A stretch of DNA of 64,000 nt from Paenibacillus pinistramenti. GTDB lineage: Bacteria; Bacillota; Bacilli; Paenibacillales; Paenibacillaceae. A program made the translations under genes and the position numbers. A model generated the notes under the pieces. It saw nothing but the letters and a program-made list of their open reading frames with translations. It did no database searches and was not told the origin of the DNA. The stretch is taken from the NCBI RefSeq assembly GCF_005869875.1, contig NZ_VAWG01000016.1, forward strand, positions 1-64,000. The letters are read 5' to 3'. Below, piece by piece: positions 24,658 to 33,381 of the stretch; the first letter of the stretch is position 1, and every line of letters starts with the position of its first letter.

Positions 24658-25131
24658 ATGAGTGACCTTGAAACTAGATTGACACAGATCTTCGACCGAA
24701 TTCAGACGATGGTGCTGAAAGATGATCACGTTTTGGGAGCCTTGTTAAGAAGATTGGGAGAGACACAGGTTGTCATGGATTCTGCTGCGGAAGGCAGTAT
24801 GGATCAGGAAAGCTTCAGCCAGCTCAAAACCCAGATGCTTGCTCTTAATCTGGATGATGCTACTAAAGCGAAACTTCTGGCCCTCGCAGGAAAGAACCAG
24901 ACCATGAATAACGGCCGCGCCTTCCAATTCATTGAGGATGCTTTCAGCAAACTCCGCTCGATTCAAACCTCGGCAGGCAGCGGGAACGCCGATCCTAATG
25001 AACTCGTCTCGCAATTGAACAAATTTTATTCGCAGGCCAGATCCGAGGTTGATGGAGCGATCCGCTCTTTGAATTTGAAAGAAAGCTCGATTATGGGAGC
25101 TTTGGAGAAAATCGCCGGCACCCGAAAATAA
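24658..25131 (+). CDS. Helical hypothetical protein
   Basis: 157 residues, predicted almost entirely alpha-helical (LETRLTQIFDRIQTMV, FSQLKTQMLALNLDDATKAKLLALAG, LVSQLNKFYSQARSEVDGAIRSLNL). There is no signal peptide or known motif. The ATG at 24658 has a near-perfect AAAGGAGG; an upstream in-frame ATG at 24592 lacks one. It leads a row of small genes ahead of glycosyltransferases and may be a structural surface or spore-coat-associated protein; that is inference from context. Confidence 0.7.
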   Translation: MSDLETRLTQIFDRIQTMVLKDDHVLGALLRRLGETQVVMDSAAEGSMDQESFSQLKTQMLALNLDDATKAKLLALAGKNQTMNNGRAFQFIEDAFSKLRSIQTSAGSGNADPNELVSQLNKFYSQARSEVDGAIRSLNLKESSIMGALEKIAGTRK

Positions 25132-25166
25132 GAGAATACGAAATTAGAGATGGAGGTTTGGCAAAT

Positions 25167-25628
25167 ATGGCTAATCAAGTAACCTTGGAAGAATTGGTTG
25201 ACCTGATTCAAAACGCTGTGCGTCCCGGCCCGATTACCCGTATTTTTGGGTTAGGCTCTACAGGGATCAATGAAGTCAGTGAAGTTTTGAGAAGATTCGC
25301 AAATTCGAATGGAACTGGTGAATCGGTAGAATCGCTGCTGGGTTCTTCGCCTTTGAACTCGCCATTGAACGGCATTATCGGCATTATTATCAATATCATT
25401 GAAGGCTTTATTAATCCTAGACCAACTCTTCCTTCGCCGTTTGCCCGGCTTGCCCGCGCCAATTTGGGCAATAACGTGCTGATGACGACTACAGCAGGGA
25501 CGGTAGAAGGCGTAGTAGCGGAGGTTGGAAGCTGGTATGTAGTTCTGACTGAGGCTGCTGGTTCTACGGTTATCGTCAATCTGGAAAATACGACTGCGTT
25601 CCAACCATATAATCCGGGGGTGGCTTAA
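25167..25628 (+). CDS. Small surface-type protein with beta-barrel-like C terminus
   Basis: 153 residues. The N-terminal half is helical, followed by a hydrophobic stretch (NGIIGIIINIIEGFI, about 72-86). The beta-rich C-terminal half (NVLMTTTAGTVEGVVAEVG, ...VNLENTTAFQP) is similar in pattern to the whole next protein, with TVxG near its start and TAF near its end. The ATG at 25167 follows GGAGG by 10 nt. The shape resembles small spore-coat proteins of DUF2642-like type, but I cannot confirm the family. Confidence 0.65.
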   Translation: MANQVTLEELVDLIQNAVRPGPITRIFGLGSTGINEVSEVLRRFANSNGTGESVESLLGSSPLNSPLNGIIGIIINIIEGFINPRPTLPSPFARLARANLGNNVLMTTTAGTVEGVVAEVGSWYVVLTEAAGSTVIVNLENTTAFQPYNPGVA

Positions 25629-25630
25629 GT

Positions 25631-25831
25631 ATGACTTTTGCTGAAAGAGTAAGAGAATGTGTCGGTGAAATTGTTCATGTGGCAACTATTGTGGATACAG
25701 TTCCTGGAATTCTTTTATCCTCTAACAATAACTTTCTGACTTTGCGTGCTAGCAGTGCGGTAGGATACGGCCCAACGGGTAATGTAGCCACACTCACAAG
25801 CTCGACTGCTTTTGTACGGACAACAGAATAG
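25631..25831 (+). CDS. Small beta-rich protein, related to the preceding C-terminal domain
   Basis: 66 residues (MTFAERVRECVGEIVHVATIVDT...). The spacing of VG, TVPG, and SSTAF near the end mirrors the C-terminal domain of the preceding protein, suggesting duplication of a small barrel domain. It starts 3 bp after the preceding stop and ends just before the next glycosyltransferase, so the three are co-transcribed. Possible spore-surface component; function unknown. Confidence 0.6.
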   Translation: MTFAERVRECVGEIVHVATIVDTVPGILLSSNNNFLTLRASSAVGYGPTGNVATLTSSTAFVRTTE

Positions 25832-25843
25832 AGGACAGCTTTA

Positions 25844-27361
25844 ATGATGAATGTTAAACTGTCCATCGTGCTCTCAGCCTCTTCTCATGTCACACGGCTG
25901 AGAGACACGATCATAACCTGTCGGATTCTGCAGCCCTTTGAGATCATTCTGCTGACAAATGGACCTCAAGCAGCGCTGAACGCTGAAGCAGCCTCATCGG
26001 GATGCAAGATTTATTCATTTGAATCCGGAAACCACGAAAACCGCCTTCCCAGCGGTTTTCGTGTATCCGGAGATGTAATTCTGCATATCGACGCCGGGAT
26101 GACACTTGAGCCTGTCCTGCTTCGCCGTTTGGCTGAACAGGTGGTGTACGGTAGAGCGGATACCGTATTTTTAGAGGAGCCTTGGCATAAAGAGGGAGCT
26201 TACCCTTCGCCGCTGGTGTCTTTTGCATGTCTGCTCAATTCCCTTCTGGGACGTCCAGATTTGCAGGGCTGCAGCTTCTATTCGTCCGTGTTCGCCCTTA
26301 CGCGGAAAGCGGCTGATCTGGCAGGACAGGACCTTTGGCTGAACCCGGCAGGAGCAATGGTCAAATTAATCCGGAGCGGCTTGCGTATAGAGCGCATGGC
26401 TAGTCCCCCTAATATGAACCGCGGAATCTGCTTCCGGCCAGAGCTGCTTCGTGCGCCTGCTCATGAATTATCCTCTTATGAACGGCAGCTGGCGGGCAGG
26501 TACCTGAGCGCCTTCGCGCAGTCCGCAGTCAAGCCGAGAGGCGGCTTTACGGACGGGAACAGACGGCGGGACCTCGTTCAGCAGGTCATTTCCGGGCAGC
26601 GTAAGCCTGCTCTTCAAGGAAAAGAGAATTTGAGGCGTTCTTCCCTGTATGGTGGAAAACAGCTGTCTGTTATCATTCCGGCCCTAAATGAAGAACAGTA
26701 CTTACCGTCTTTGCTCCGGGAGCTTAACGGGCTTGAGCCTGCGGAAATCATTGTGGTCGTGAACGGCTCGAGTGACCGGACGGCACAAAGGGCGCTGCAA
26801 GAAGGTGCAAGAGTGATTGAATTTGCGGAGAAATTGGGGACGGACTGCGGCAGGGCCATTGGTGCCTTCTATGCCAAAGGTGACATCCTTCTGTTTGTCG
26901 ACGGAGACATCCCGTTCACCGCAGCGGAAATGTTCCGGTTCCCTACAGCCATTGCCCAAGGCTATGATCTGGCTTTAAACGACCAGAACGATTTATTTCA
27001 TGGAGGAGGAGTGATTAATCCGGTTGCATCCGCTGTTTATTCCCTTAATATGTCTCTTGGCCGCAAAGACCTCGGGGTTTCTTCCATGACCTTCGTGCCA
27101 TTTGCCATCAGCCGCAAGGGGCTGCAAACCATCGGGTTCGAAGGCCTGCAGTGTCCGCCGCGGGCTCTTGCCGCCAGCCTTATTCACGGGCTGAAGCCGG
27201 TATTGGCGGATCGGGTCCAGCTGGAGAAGCGGAACCGTCTCAGACCGGAAAAGCATTTTGCAGGGACAGGGCTCACCCCGGCTGCCAGCCAGATTGTCGG
27301 CGATCACATCGAGGCACTGCTCTATCTTAACTCGAAAGGTGTGAATAGAAGTGCTTTATGA
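25844..27361 (+). CDS. Bipartite glycosyltransferase (degenerate plus intact GT2 half)
   Basis: The 505-residue protein has two GT-A-like halves. Residues 1 to about 220 keep the fold pattern (LSIVLSASSHVTRLRDTI, ILHIDAGMTLEPVLLRRLAE) with a HIDAG segment where an active DxD would be. Residues about 265-505 form a complete GT2: LSVIIPALNEEQYL, VVVNGSSDRTAQ, LFVDGDIPF. The C-terminal half should transfer sugar; the N-terminal half may bind acceptor or be a second, altered transferase. GAGGA overlaps the previous stop and serves the ATG at 25844. The 3' end overlaps the next gene. Confidence 0.82.
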   Translation: MMNVKLSIVLSASSHVTRLRDTIITCRILQPFEIILLTNGPQAALNAEAASSGCKIYSFESGNHENRLPSGFRVSGDVILHIDAGMTLEPVLLRRLAEQVVYGRADTVFLEEPWHKEGAYPSPLVSFACLLNSLLGRPDLQGCSFYSSVFALTRKAADLAGQDLWLNPAGAMVKLIRSGLRIERMASPPNMNRGICFRPELLRAPAHELSSYERQLAGRYLSAFAQSAVKPRGGFTDGNRRRDLVQQVISGQRKPALQGKENLRRSSLYGGKQLSVIIPALNEEQYLPSLLRELNGLEPAEIIVVVNGSSDRTAQRALQEGARVIEFAEKLGTDCGRAIGAFYAKGDILLFVDGDIPFTAAEMFRFPTAIAQGYDLALNDQNDLFHGGGVINPVASAVYSLNMSLGRKDLGVSSMTFVPFAISRKGLQTIGFEGLQCPPRALAASLIHGLKPVLADRVQLEKRNRLRPEKHFAGTGLTPAASQIVGDHIEALLYLNSKGVNRSAL

Positions 27362-28061
27362 CCGGACGCCCGGATTAGTTAGCGTAGTTGTAACGAACTA
27401 CAACAAGGCTGGTTATATAGAAGAATGTCTGGACAGTCTGAAGCAGCAGACCTACCGGAGCTGGGAGCTCATCATTGTTGATGATTGTTCCACGGATTCC
27501 TCCAGGAAGAGAATTGAAGATTGGCTGAAGAACCGGCGGTTCCGGGCAGGCTGTTCGGCTGTATTTTTGCCTATGCCAAGGAATGTGGGCTTCTCGGGCG
27601 CTTTGACCGCAGGTTATTTTATGGCCAAGGGGGAGTTCATTGCCGTACAGGACGCTGATGATTTATCCCATCTTGAACGGTTGGAGAAGCAGGTTGCTTA
27701 TCTGCAGGCCCATCCTCAGATTGGTGTAGTAGGCACCAATTATAAATTAATGGAAAAGAATGCCCGGGGGGAAATCACTTACACGGATGCAAAATGGCTG
27801 AAATACGGGGAGCAGATCAAACAAACTTACCTGGAGGGCGGGCACTGCGTCTGTCATGGAACCCTGCTGTTCAGGGGAACGGTGTTTGACCGGATCGGCG
27901 GTCTTACCCGGAATATTAAAGGCGCAGAGGACTACGAATTTATTGCCCGCTGCCTGACTCACAAAGTGGAAATCGAAAATATAAGAGAGGTTCTATATTA
28001 CTACCGCAGCCATTCCGATCAGCGCTCCCGGCAATTTTATAAGAATAAAGGAGGGAAGTGA
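27351..28061 (+). CDS. Family 2 glycosyltransferase
   Basis: 236-residue GT2: LVSVVVTNYNKAGYIEECLDSL, IVDDCSTDSS and VQDADDLSHLERL (DxDD-like metal site), followed by the typical GAEDYEF acceptor-side motif. The start is GTG at 27351 with GAAAGGTG upstream, overlapping the previous gene by 11 bp. It is probably part of the same glycan-assembly operon as its neighbours. Confidence 0.88.
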   Translation: MLYDRTPGLVSVVVTNYNKAGYIEECLDSLKQQTYRSWELIIVDDCSTDSSRKRIEDWLKNRRFRAGCSAVFLPMPRNVGFSGALTAGYFMAKGEFIAVQDADDLSHLERLEKQVAYLQAHPQIGVVGTNYKLMEKNARGEITYTDAKWLKYGEQIKQTYLEGGHCVCHGTLLFRGTVFDRIGGLTRNIKGAEDYEFIARCLTHKVEIENIREVLYYYRSHSDQRSRQFYKNKGGK

Positions 28062-28062
28062 C

Positions 28063-29181
28063 TTGGCTCCGGTTCGGATTATGATGGTTCTTGACACTAT
28101 GGATTACGGCGGCACGGAGACGCATGTCATAAGCGCGGCCCAGAGCTTTGAGAGAATTGGGGCAGAGGTTGTTATAGCAGCCGGAGGAGGCAAGCTCCAG
28201 GACTTGTTCAGCCGTAAATTTCCCGTCTATTCCCTGAATTGGCCGGCTCCCCAGACGGAGGAGTATGGCAGAACCATTGAGAAGCTCGCAGCCTTAATGA
28301 AACGGGAGAACATCTCCATCGTGCATATTCATCAGACGCCTTCGGGCTTAATTGCCGCACTGGCAGCAGAGCGCCTTCGAATTCCGGTTGTCTTCACCGT
28401 TCATGGCACTTACTATCCGCAGGGCGAACTGATCTCGGTCATGGAGCACTCCTCGGCGGTTATAAGCGTCAGCAAGCCTGTCGAGATTCATATCCGGCGC
28501 TTCGGCAGGGAGTCCCATCTGATTCCCAACGGCGTGGATCTGGATACCTTTTCGCCTTCTATTGACAGCTCTCCCCACCCGCTTCGCCAGCAATTTGGCA
28601 TTCCGGAGCACGCACCTGTCGTCGTTTATGCGAGCCGGCTGACCTGGGGGAAGGCCACGGTCTGCTCCCACCTGCTTGCGGCTGCCAAACACCTGCGGCT
28701 GTCCAGCTTCAGGAATTTGGAAGTGGTTGTGGTCGGAGACGGCTTTCAGGCCGGTGACCTGAGAAATCTGGCTGCCCGTATAAATACCGAAATAGGCAAG
28801 ACGTTTATTCACATGGCAGGGAATCAGACCCGTATGGCGGATTATTACCGGATGAGTGATTGCGTGGTGGGAACGGGCAGGGTGGCCCTGGAGGCCATGG
28901 CCTGCGGCAAACCGGTGCTGGCGGTGGGAAATGCAGGTTACTTTGGCTGGGTTGCACCTGACTACCACGATGCCGCATGGGAGATGTATTTCGGGGATCA
29001 CGGCTCTGTCCGCGGAGTCAACCGGCTGATTCTGATGGAATCCCTCTTTAAAGGTCTTTCGAACCGCGACGGCCTGAATTATCATGGCAGCAAGAACCGG
29101 GAGTGGGTCGAGCAGTTCTTTAATGCGGAGGTCATGGCGCAGAAGATGATGGAGGTCTACAAGGGGCTGTTATCTGAATAA
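28063..29181 (+). CDS. Family 4 (GT-B) glycosyltransferase
   Basis: The 372-residue retaining GT-B enzyme has MDYGGTETHV near the N terminus, HQTPSG, VHGTYYP, LIPNGVDLDTFSP and VVVYASRLTWGK linking the two Rossmann domains, then a GRVALEAMACGKPVLA donor-binding segment carrying the conserved Glu. It starts at TTG 28063 with AAAGGAGGG upstream, two bases after the previous stop. It lies in the plus-strand cluster between a GT2 and a pyruvyltransferase. Confidence 0.9.
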   Translation: MAPVRIMMVLDTMDYGGTETHVISAAQSFERIGAEVVIAAGGGKLQDLFSRKFPVYSLNWPAPQTEEYGRTIEKLAALMKRENISIVHIHQTPSGLIAALAAERLRIPVVFTVHGTYYPQGELISVMEHSSAVISVSKPVEIHIRRFGRESHLIPNGVDLDTFSPSIDSSPHPLRQQFGIPEHAPVVVYASRLTWGKATVCSHLLAAAKHLRLSSFRNLEVVVVGDGFQAGDLRNLAARINTEIGKTFIHMAGNQTRMADYYRMSDCVVGTGRVALEAMACGKPVLAVGNAGYFGWVAPDYHDAAWEMYFGDHGSVRGVNRLILMESLFKGLSNRDGLNYHGSKNREWVEQFFNAEVMAQKMMEVYKGLLSE

Positions 29182-29217
29182 TTACTAATTAACTGCTTCA
29201 GAGGAAGGAGAAGCTGA

Positions 29218-30252
29218 ATGAAGAAGATTCTGTACCTGGGCTGGATCGGCTACAACAATCTGGGTGATGAATTGATGTGGGAGCTCTTTAAGAAGCATTT
29301 TGAAGAGCAGAATTTAGGCCAATCCATGCTTGTGCCTTCCGTGCCGGAGGTCGATACGGGCAATCTGTCTGAATACGATTCGGTTGTTCTGGGCGGCGGT
29401 TCGCTGCTCATTCCCGGCTATACCGATCTCGCTCACCGGGCACTCCTTGCAGGCAAACAGGTCTGCATCTGGGGAAGCGGCTATGACCGCCTCGACGGGT
29501 CTGAATCTTGGGAACCGGTTAAGGAATGGGTGGACGACAAAATGGCGGCCCAGATCGCGGATTTGGCTGCGGGAAGTGTTTATTTTGGCGTGAGGGGCCC
29601 TTTGACGTACCGTCTGCTGAAATCGGCGGGGATCCCGATGGGCCGCATATTTGTGAGCGGGGACTCGGGGCTGCTCCTGCCGGGTCCGCGGGCTGGTGCT
29701 AAGCCTGCAGCGGATAAGACCATCGCTATTAACTGGGGCACAACCTACAATAAACTCCTTGGAAAAAATGAGCTGCAGGTCGAGGACGCTCTTGCGGCAG
29801 CGGCCCGTGAATGGGTGCAGCAGGGCTGCCGGCTTTATCTTTATCCTGTATGGGGACCGGACAGAGGGCCTCTGGAAAGACTGGCCGGTAAAATTGGGAA
29901 CCAACCTGCAGTCGAGGTGGAACGGCGGTTATTGGGAGCGGCTGAGGTTATAGATCGGCTGTCCGGGTGCAGGCTGTCCGTTAACTTTAAGCTTCATGCC
30001 AATATGCTGTCCTTGGCGGCTGAGGTTCCGTTTATAAGCCTCGGCTATCGTTTCAAATGCTTTGATTTTGCAGAATCGGTCGGCATGTCCGATTTGATCC
30101 TGCCAACGAATGCTCCGGACCTGACGCTTCGCTTAAGGAACAAAGCGGCTGCGCTGGAGTCCCGGCGCGAAGAGTTTGTCCGCCGGATGCTGCTTCACCG
30201 GGACAATTACCGGAAGAAGCTTCTGGCTCCTTTTCACCAACATCTGATTTAA
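29218..30252 (+). CDS. Polysaccharide pyruvyltransferase family protein
   Basis: 344 residues with GWIGYNNLGDELMWE at the N terminus, VLGGGSLL, YFGVRGPLT, and FKLHANMLSLAAEVPFISLGYRFKCFDF near the C terminus, the pattern of CsaB/WcaK-like ketal-pyruvate transferases. These add pyruvate from PEP to a sugar, giving an acidic glycan; in Bacillus-group bacteria such pyruvyl groups anchor SLH-domain surface proteins. A GGAAGGAGAAG sequence precedes the ATG. It ends the plus-strand cluster. Confidence 0.88.
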   Translation: MKKILYLGWIGYNNLGDELMWELFKKHFEEQNLGQSMLVPSVPEVDTGNLSEYDSVVLGGGSLLIPGYTDLAHRALLAGKQVCIWGSGYDRLDGSESWEPVKEWVDDKMAAQIADLAAGSVYFGVRGPLTYRLLKSAGIPMGRIFVSGDSGLLLPGPRAGAKPAADKTIAINWGTTYNKLLGKNELQVEDALAAAAREWVQQGCRLYLYPVWGPDRGPLERLAGKIGNQPAVEVERRLLGAAEVIDRLSGCRLSVNFKLHANMLSLAAEVPFISLGYRFKCFDFAESVGMSDLILPTNAPDLTLRLRNKAAALESRREEFVRRMLLHRDNYRKKLLAPFHQHLI

Positions 30253-30352
30253 TCCTGCGGGCCGCCAGAGACTTGGTGGCTTGTTCATCTCTTGGGGACA
30301 GGCTTTGGCCTTGTTTAAATAGGCCGTTCAAAAAAATCCGTTCAACAAAAAG

Positions 30353-30383
30353 CCCTTTGCACCTGTGGGGTAGATGCAAAGGG
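30353..30383 (-). terminator. Terminator of the minus-strand GT2
   Basis: CCCTTTGCA and TGCAAAGGG form a 9-bp stem with a 13-nt loop. On the minus strand it is followed by CTTTTTGTTG. It could also slow plus-strand read-through. Confidence 0.6.
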
Positions 30384-30406
30384 TAAAGGACTTTGACAGG
30401 AGTTCC

Positions 30407-31300
30407 TTATTTCGGGTAGTTGGATTCTGAGCGGGTGAAGCAGTAGGACAGAATCCGGTTGAGCGTTTCCTGATGATAGATATTTTTCCACTGATTATGC
30501 TCAAGAAGCTTATTGGCCCAGGCCAGCGCCTTGGAGTATCCCTCATAGTCGTGAACGGGAATGTTGTATCTGAAGAATGAGAGGTGAATCCGGTATTCCT
30601 CCTCCGTTGGAGAGATCCCGAGTCTTGCCAGCAGGCTCTTCCGGACATTGTCCGCGGTCTGGTTCTGAACGTGATGCTGGCTGGTGGAGACCTGGCTTTT
30701 GTGCATCCGGTAAGCGAAGAGATATTCCGGCAGGTTCTCGATCCGCGTCACTTCAGATAAACGGTTCCAGATTTCATAATCTTCCGCATGCAGGAAATCC
30801 GGGTTATAGCGGATTTTATGCTTCTGCATCACACTGTTGCGCATGAAGACCGTGGGATGTCCCATGCAGCAGTAGAACAGCTGCCAGCAGCAAATTTCCT
30901 CATGGGTAACCGGTTTGGGAATATGCTGGCTGTTATGGTACAAGGTCATGTAAGTGCCCAGAACACCGACTTCGGGATGCTCCTCCATATAGGCATACTG
31001 GCGTTCAAAGCGGTGGCGCGCGCTGATATCGTCGCTGTCCATCCGGGCAATGTATTTGCCGTCAGCCATATTCAAACCCTCATTTAAGGAATAAACCAGA
31101 CCTTTGTTTGAGGAATGGGTAATGAGGCGGATTCGCGGATCTTTAAGTCCTCTTAAGTATTCCAGGGTGCCATCCGTGGAGCAGTCGTCTATAATTACAA
31201 ATTCAAAATCCTTGAAGCTTTGGTTTAATATGCTGTCAACGGCGTCTTTGATATATTTCCGGGTATTATAAGCTGGCATCAGGACGGTGATCTTCGGCAT
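30407..31300 (-). CDS. Family 2 glycosyltransferase
   Basis: 297-residue GT2: MPKITVLMPAYNTRKYIKDAV, FVIIDDCSTDGT, YIARMDSDDISARHRFERQ (DSDD metal site), GHPTVFMRN and HAEDYEIWNRL. The C-terminal 90 residues are helical and may orient the acceptor. The ATG at 31300 follows GAAGGAGCG. It converges on the pyruvyltransferase gene and is probably transcribed alone or with the upstream kinase gene. Confidence 0.88.
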   Translation of the reverse strand: MPKITVLMPAYNTRKYIKDAVDSILNQSFKDFEFVIIDDCSTDGTLEYLRGLKDPRIRLITHSSNKGLVYSLNEGLNMADGKYIARMDSDDISARHRFERQYAYMEEHPEVGVLGTYMTLYHNSQHIPKPVTHEEICCWQLFYCCMGHPTVFMRNSVMQKHKIRYNPDFLHAEDYEIWNRLSEVTRIENLPEYLFAYRMHKSQVSTSQHHVQNQTADNVRKSLLARLGISPTEEEYRIHLSFFRYNIPVHDYEGYSKALAWANKLLEHNQWKNIYHQETLNRILSYCFTRSESNYPK

Positions 31301-31390
31301 ATTGTACGCTCCTTCTTTAAAAGGTTGTCATGGGTTAGTTCCCCTTCCCTCCATTGTATTATTATGGGGACTATCCGTAACGGCAGCTAC

Positions 31391-32056
31391 CTATAAGAAG
31401 GACTCTAATTGATGGATTAACTGACGGGCAGAAGTATACCTTTCTTCCTCGTCAGGGCTGAACGGATTCAGGAGCACAGCCCCCAGCCGCTCATTCTCGA
31501 ATTCTGTGCTCCGTATATCTTCGAGAGAACCGTTCAGCAGGAGCGCGCACAATTTGCAGACATCCTGCAGCTCTTTATGCATTTCCTTATTACCGGTTAT
31601 TTTCTTGGCAATATTAAAATCAATCACTTTCAGCTGCTCAGGATCATTCTTGTACAGCATAATGTTCTTCGGCTTCACATCATCATGAATATAACCGATT
31701 TTGTGCAGCTTCTCGATACCTTTGAGGACGTTTATGGTTATGGCAATACTTACGGGTTCGTCCATTTTAGGGAGCACGGTGTTTTGAAAGGTGCCTCCCA
31801 TTGATTTTCCCTTTACATATTCGGTTACGAGATGGGCTTTCTTATTAAGAATGAAGAAGTCATAATACCGGGGCAGATAAGGGGAGGATTCGTAACGGTT
31901 CATTATTTTTGCCTCGCGTTCAGCAACTTCAATATCCGGCATGACCTTGATCGCCAGTTTCTTCCCTTCCGGGTTATAAGCTTTGTACACCTTGCAGTAC
32001 GAGCCGTTTCCGATGATGTCCAAATCAACGGTATATTTTCTCCACATCGTCTTCAT
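31391..32056 (-). CDS. Small Ser/Thr protein-kinase-like protein
   Basis: About 221 residues, a minimal protein kinase: GNGSYCKVYKAY as glycine-rich loop, LAIKVM with the ATP-binding Lys, IHDDVKPKNIML as catalytic loop (HDD in place of HRD, Asp and Asn retained) and VIDFN in place of DFG. The catalytic residues needed for phosphotransfer are present, so it may be active. There is no transmembrane or PASTA region. The ATG at 32056 is favoured by GGAAGGTG upstream; the longer frame would start at TTG without a site. Its substrate is unknown, and small spore- or envelope-associated kinases are one possibility. Confidence 0.75.
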   Translation of the reverse strand: MKTMWRKYTVDLDIIGNGSYCKVYKAYNPEGKKLAIKVMPDIEVAEREAKIMNRYESSPYLPRYYDFFILNKKAHLVTEYVKGKSMGGTFQNTVLPKMDEPVSIAITINVLKGIEKLHKIGYIHDDVKPKNIMLYKNDPEQLKVIDFNIAKKITGNKEMHKELQDVCKLCALLLNGSLEDIRSTEFENERLGAVLLNPFSPDEEERYTSARQLIHQLESFL

Positions 32057-32223
32057 GCTCTGCAACACCTTCCGTGAGCGGGATAATACCAAATAATGAA
32101 TATGTTATGCGTCTGTAACCAATGTGTTAAGGCAATGACAAATTCTTTCTGGATACCCTCCCTCCATAGGGGCCATTCTATAGCTGTTACTCATTATCCT
32201 TTATGGAAGGGGAATATCCACCT

Positions 32224-33291
32224 ATGAGAGCATCCAAACCAGTCGCTTTGTCTTTATCAGCAGCACTTCTTGTCGGGGTTGGCCTTACCGGCTGCGGAGA
32301 CAACAACAGCAAGGTTGGTACACAAGGGGTTAAGAATCAAAGCGCTCACCGCCTGAACATCAACTCGGCTGATCAGGCCCGGGCTGGACTGACCAATATG
32401 AGGTACAGCAAGTCGTTAAGCCAAAAAGTAACCGAGCTGGGCAGCGTGCACTCCGCCCGCGTCATGACTTCCGGCAGTGAAGCCTTTGTTGCCGTCCGAA
32501 TGAACGGCACCAATCCTTCCACAACCGGCGGTACCCGCGCATCGGCCGACAGGATGGGCACACGCAGCCTAAGCGGAACCGGGACCGGGACAATGAATAT
32601 TCCGAACCGGCCCGATATGACAGTGCCAAGAACGCAGGGAACGGGGAACGTAATCGGTAATCCCGGTATGATGGGCCGTTCCCCCGGCCAGGGCGTCAAT
32701 CCCGGCGGCAGTGATTACCGGCCGAACGGCGTAACAGGCTCTGCCGGGCTTGGATTTTCCGGCGGCGTCAGCGGCGGTACCAACAAACAGGGAGGCTATT
32801 ATCCGAACCCGGGAACCATTTATGACGGGTCCAGACTTGGCGGAGGCTTGGGGGTACAGGCCGACAACAACCGTCCGGGGTCCCGTATGAATGGGGCTGG
32901 CAGTACCGGCGGCTACAATACTTTGAGCACGGACAACAACAGCATGACCAACAATGTCGGCACCGGCAGCGGCACCGCAAACAACAGCAATATTCCTGCT
33001 AACGTTCGTACGGAAATCGAGCAGGCCGTTAAAGGCGCCGCTCCGCATATTCAAAACGTTTATATTTCCGATGATTCGGATTTCATGGACCGCTTGGGCA
33101 GCTTCAGTACGGACGGCATGACGCTGGGCAACAACCCGCTGACCAACGGCGTCCGCAATGCAACTAATGATCTGGGCCAGATGATTGACCGCCTCTTCCC
33201 GGACCGTATGCGGAATATGACCAATACAAGCGGTTATAATACAAACGGAATCAACAACAATACCCGTTTCGATATGAACCCGAACCGATAA
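32224..33291 (+). CDS. YhcN/YlaJ-like sporulation lipoprotein
   Basis: About 355 residues beginning with a signal peptide and lipobox LTGC. It has an N-terminal domain (residues about 40-100), a long Gly/Asn/Thr/Pro-rich spacer (about 100-250), and a C-terminal segment RTEIEQAVKGAAPHIQNVYISDDSDFMDRL typical of the YhcN/YlaJ family, whose members are spore-membrane lipoproteins involved in germination. The ATG at 32224 follows AAGGGGA by 10 nt; an in-frame ATG at 32203 lies inside the ribosome site region. The spacer is much longer than in Bacillus relatives. Confidence 0.75.
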   Translation: MRASKPVALSLSAALLVGVGLTGCGDNNSKVGTQGVKNQSAHRLNINSADQARAGLTNMRYSKSLSQKVTELGSVHSARVMTSGSEAFVAVRMNGTNPSTTGGTRASADRMGTRSLSGTGTGTMNIPNRPDMTVPRTQGTGNVIGNPGMMGRSPGQGVNPGGSDYRPNGVTGSAGLGFSGGVSGGTNKQGGYYPNPGTIYDGSRLGGGLGVQADNNRPGSRMNGAGSTGGYNTLSTDNNSMTNNVGTGSGTANNSNIPANVRTEIEQAVKGAAPHIQNVYISDDSDFMDRLGSFSTDGMTLGNNPLTNGVRNATNDLGQMIDRLFPDRMRNMTNTSGYNTNGINNNTRFDMNPNR

Positions 33292-33334
33292 TCCGGCTTA
33301 TTCCTATTCTGCTTGGTGGAACTGGAAGAGCAGA

Positions 33335-33373
33335 AAGAGCATTCCCCCTTTGCGGGGAAATGCTCTTTTTTTT
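33335..33373. terminator. Bidirectional terminator
   Basis: AAGAGCATT-CCCC pairs with GGGG-AAATGCTCTT around a short loop, followed by a long T-run on the plus strand. It ends the lipoprotein gene, and its reverse may serve nagA. Confidence 0.85.
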
Positions 33374-33381
33374 ATAATCGG

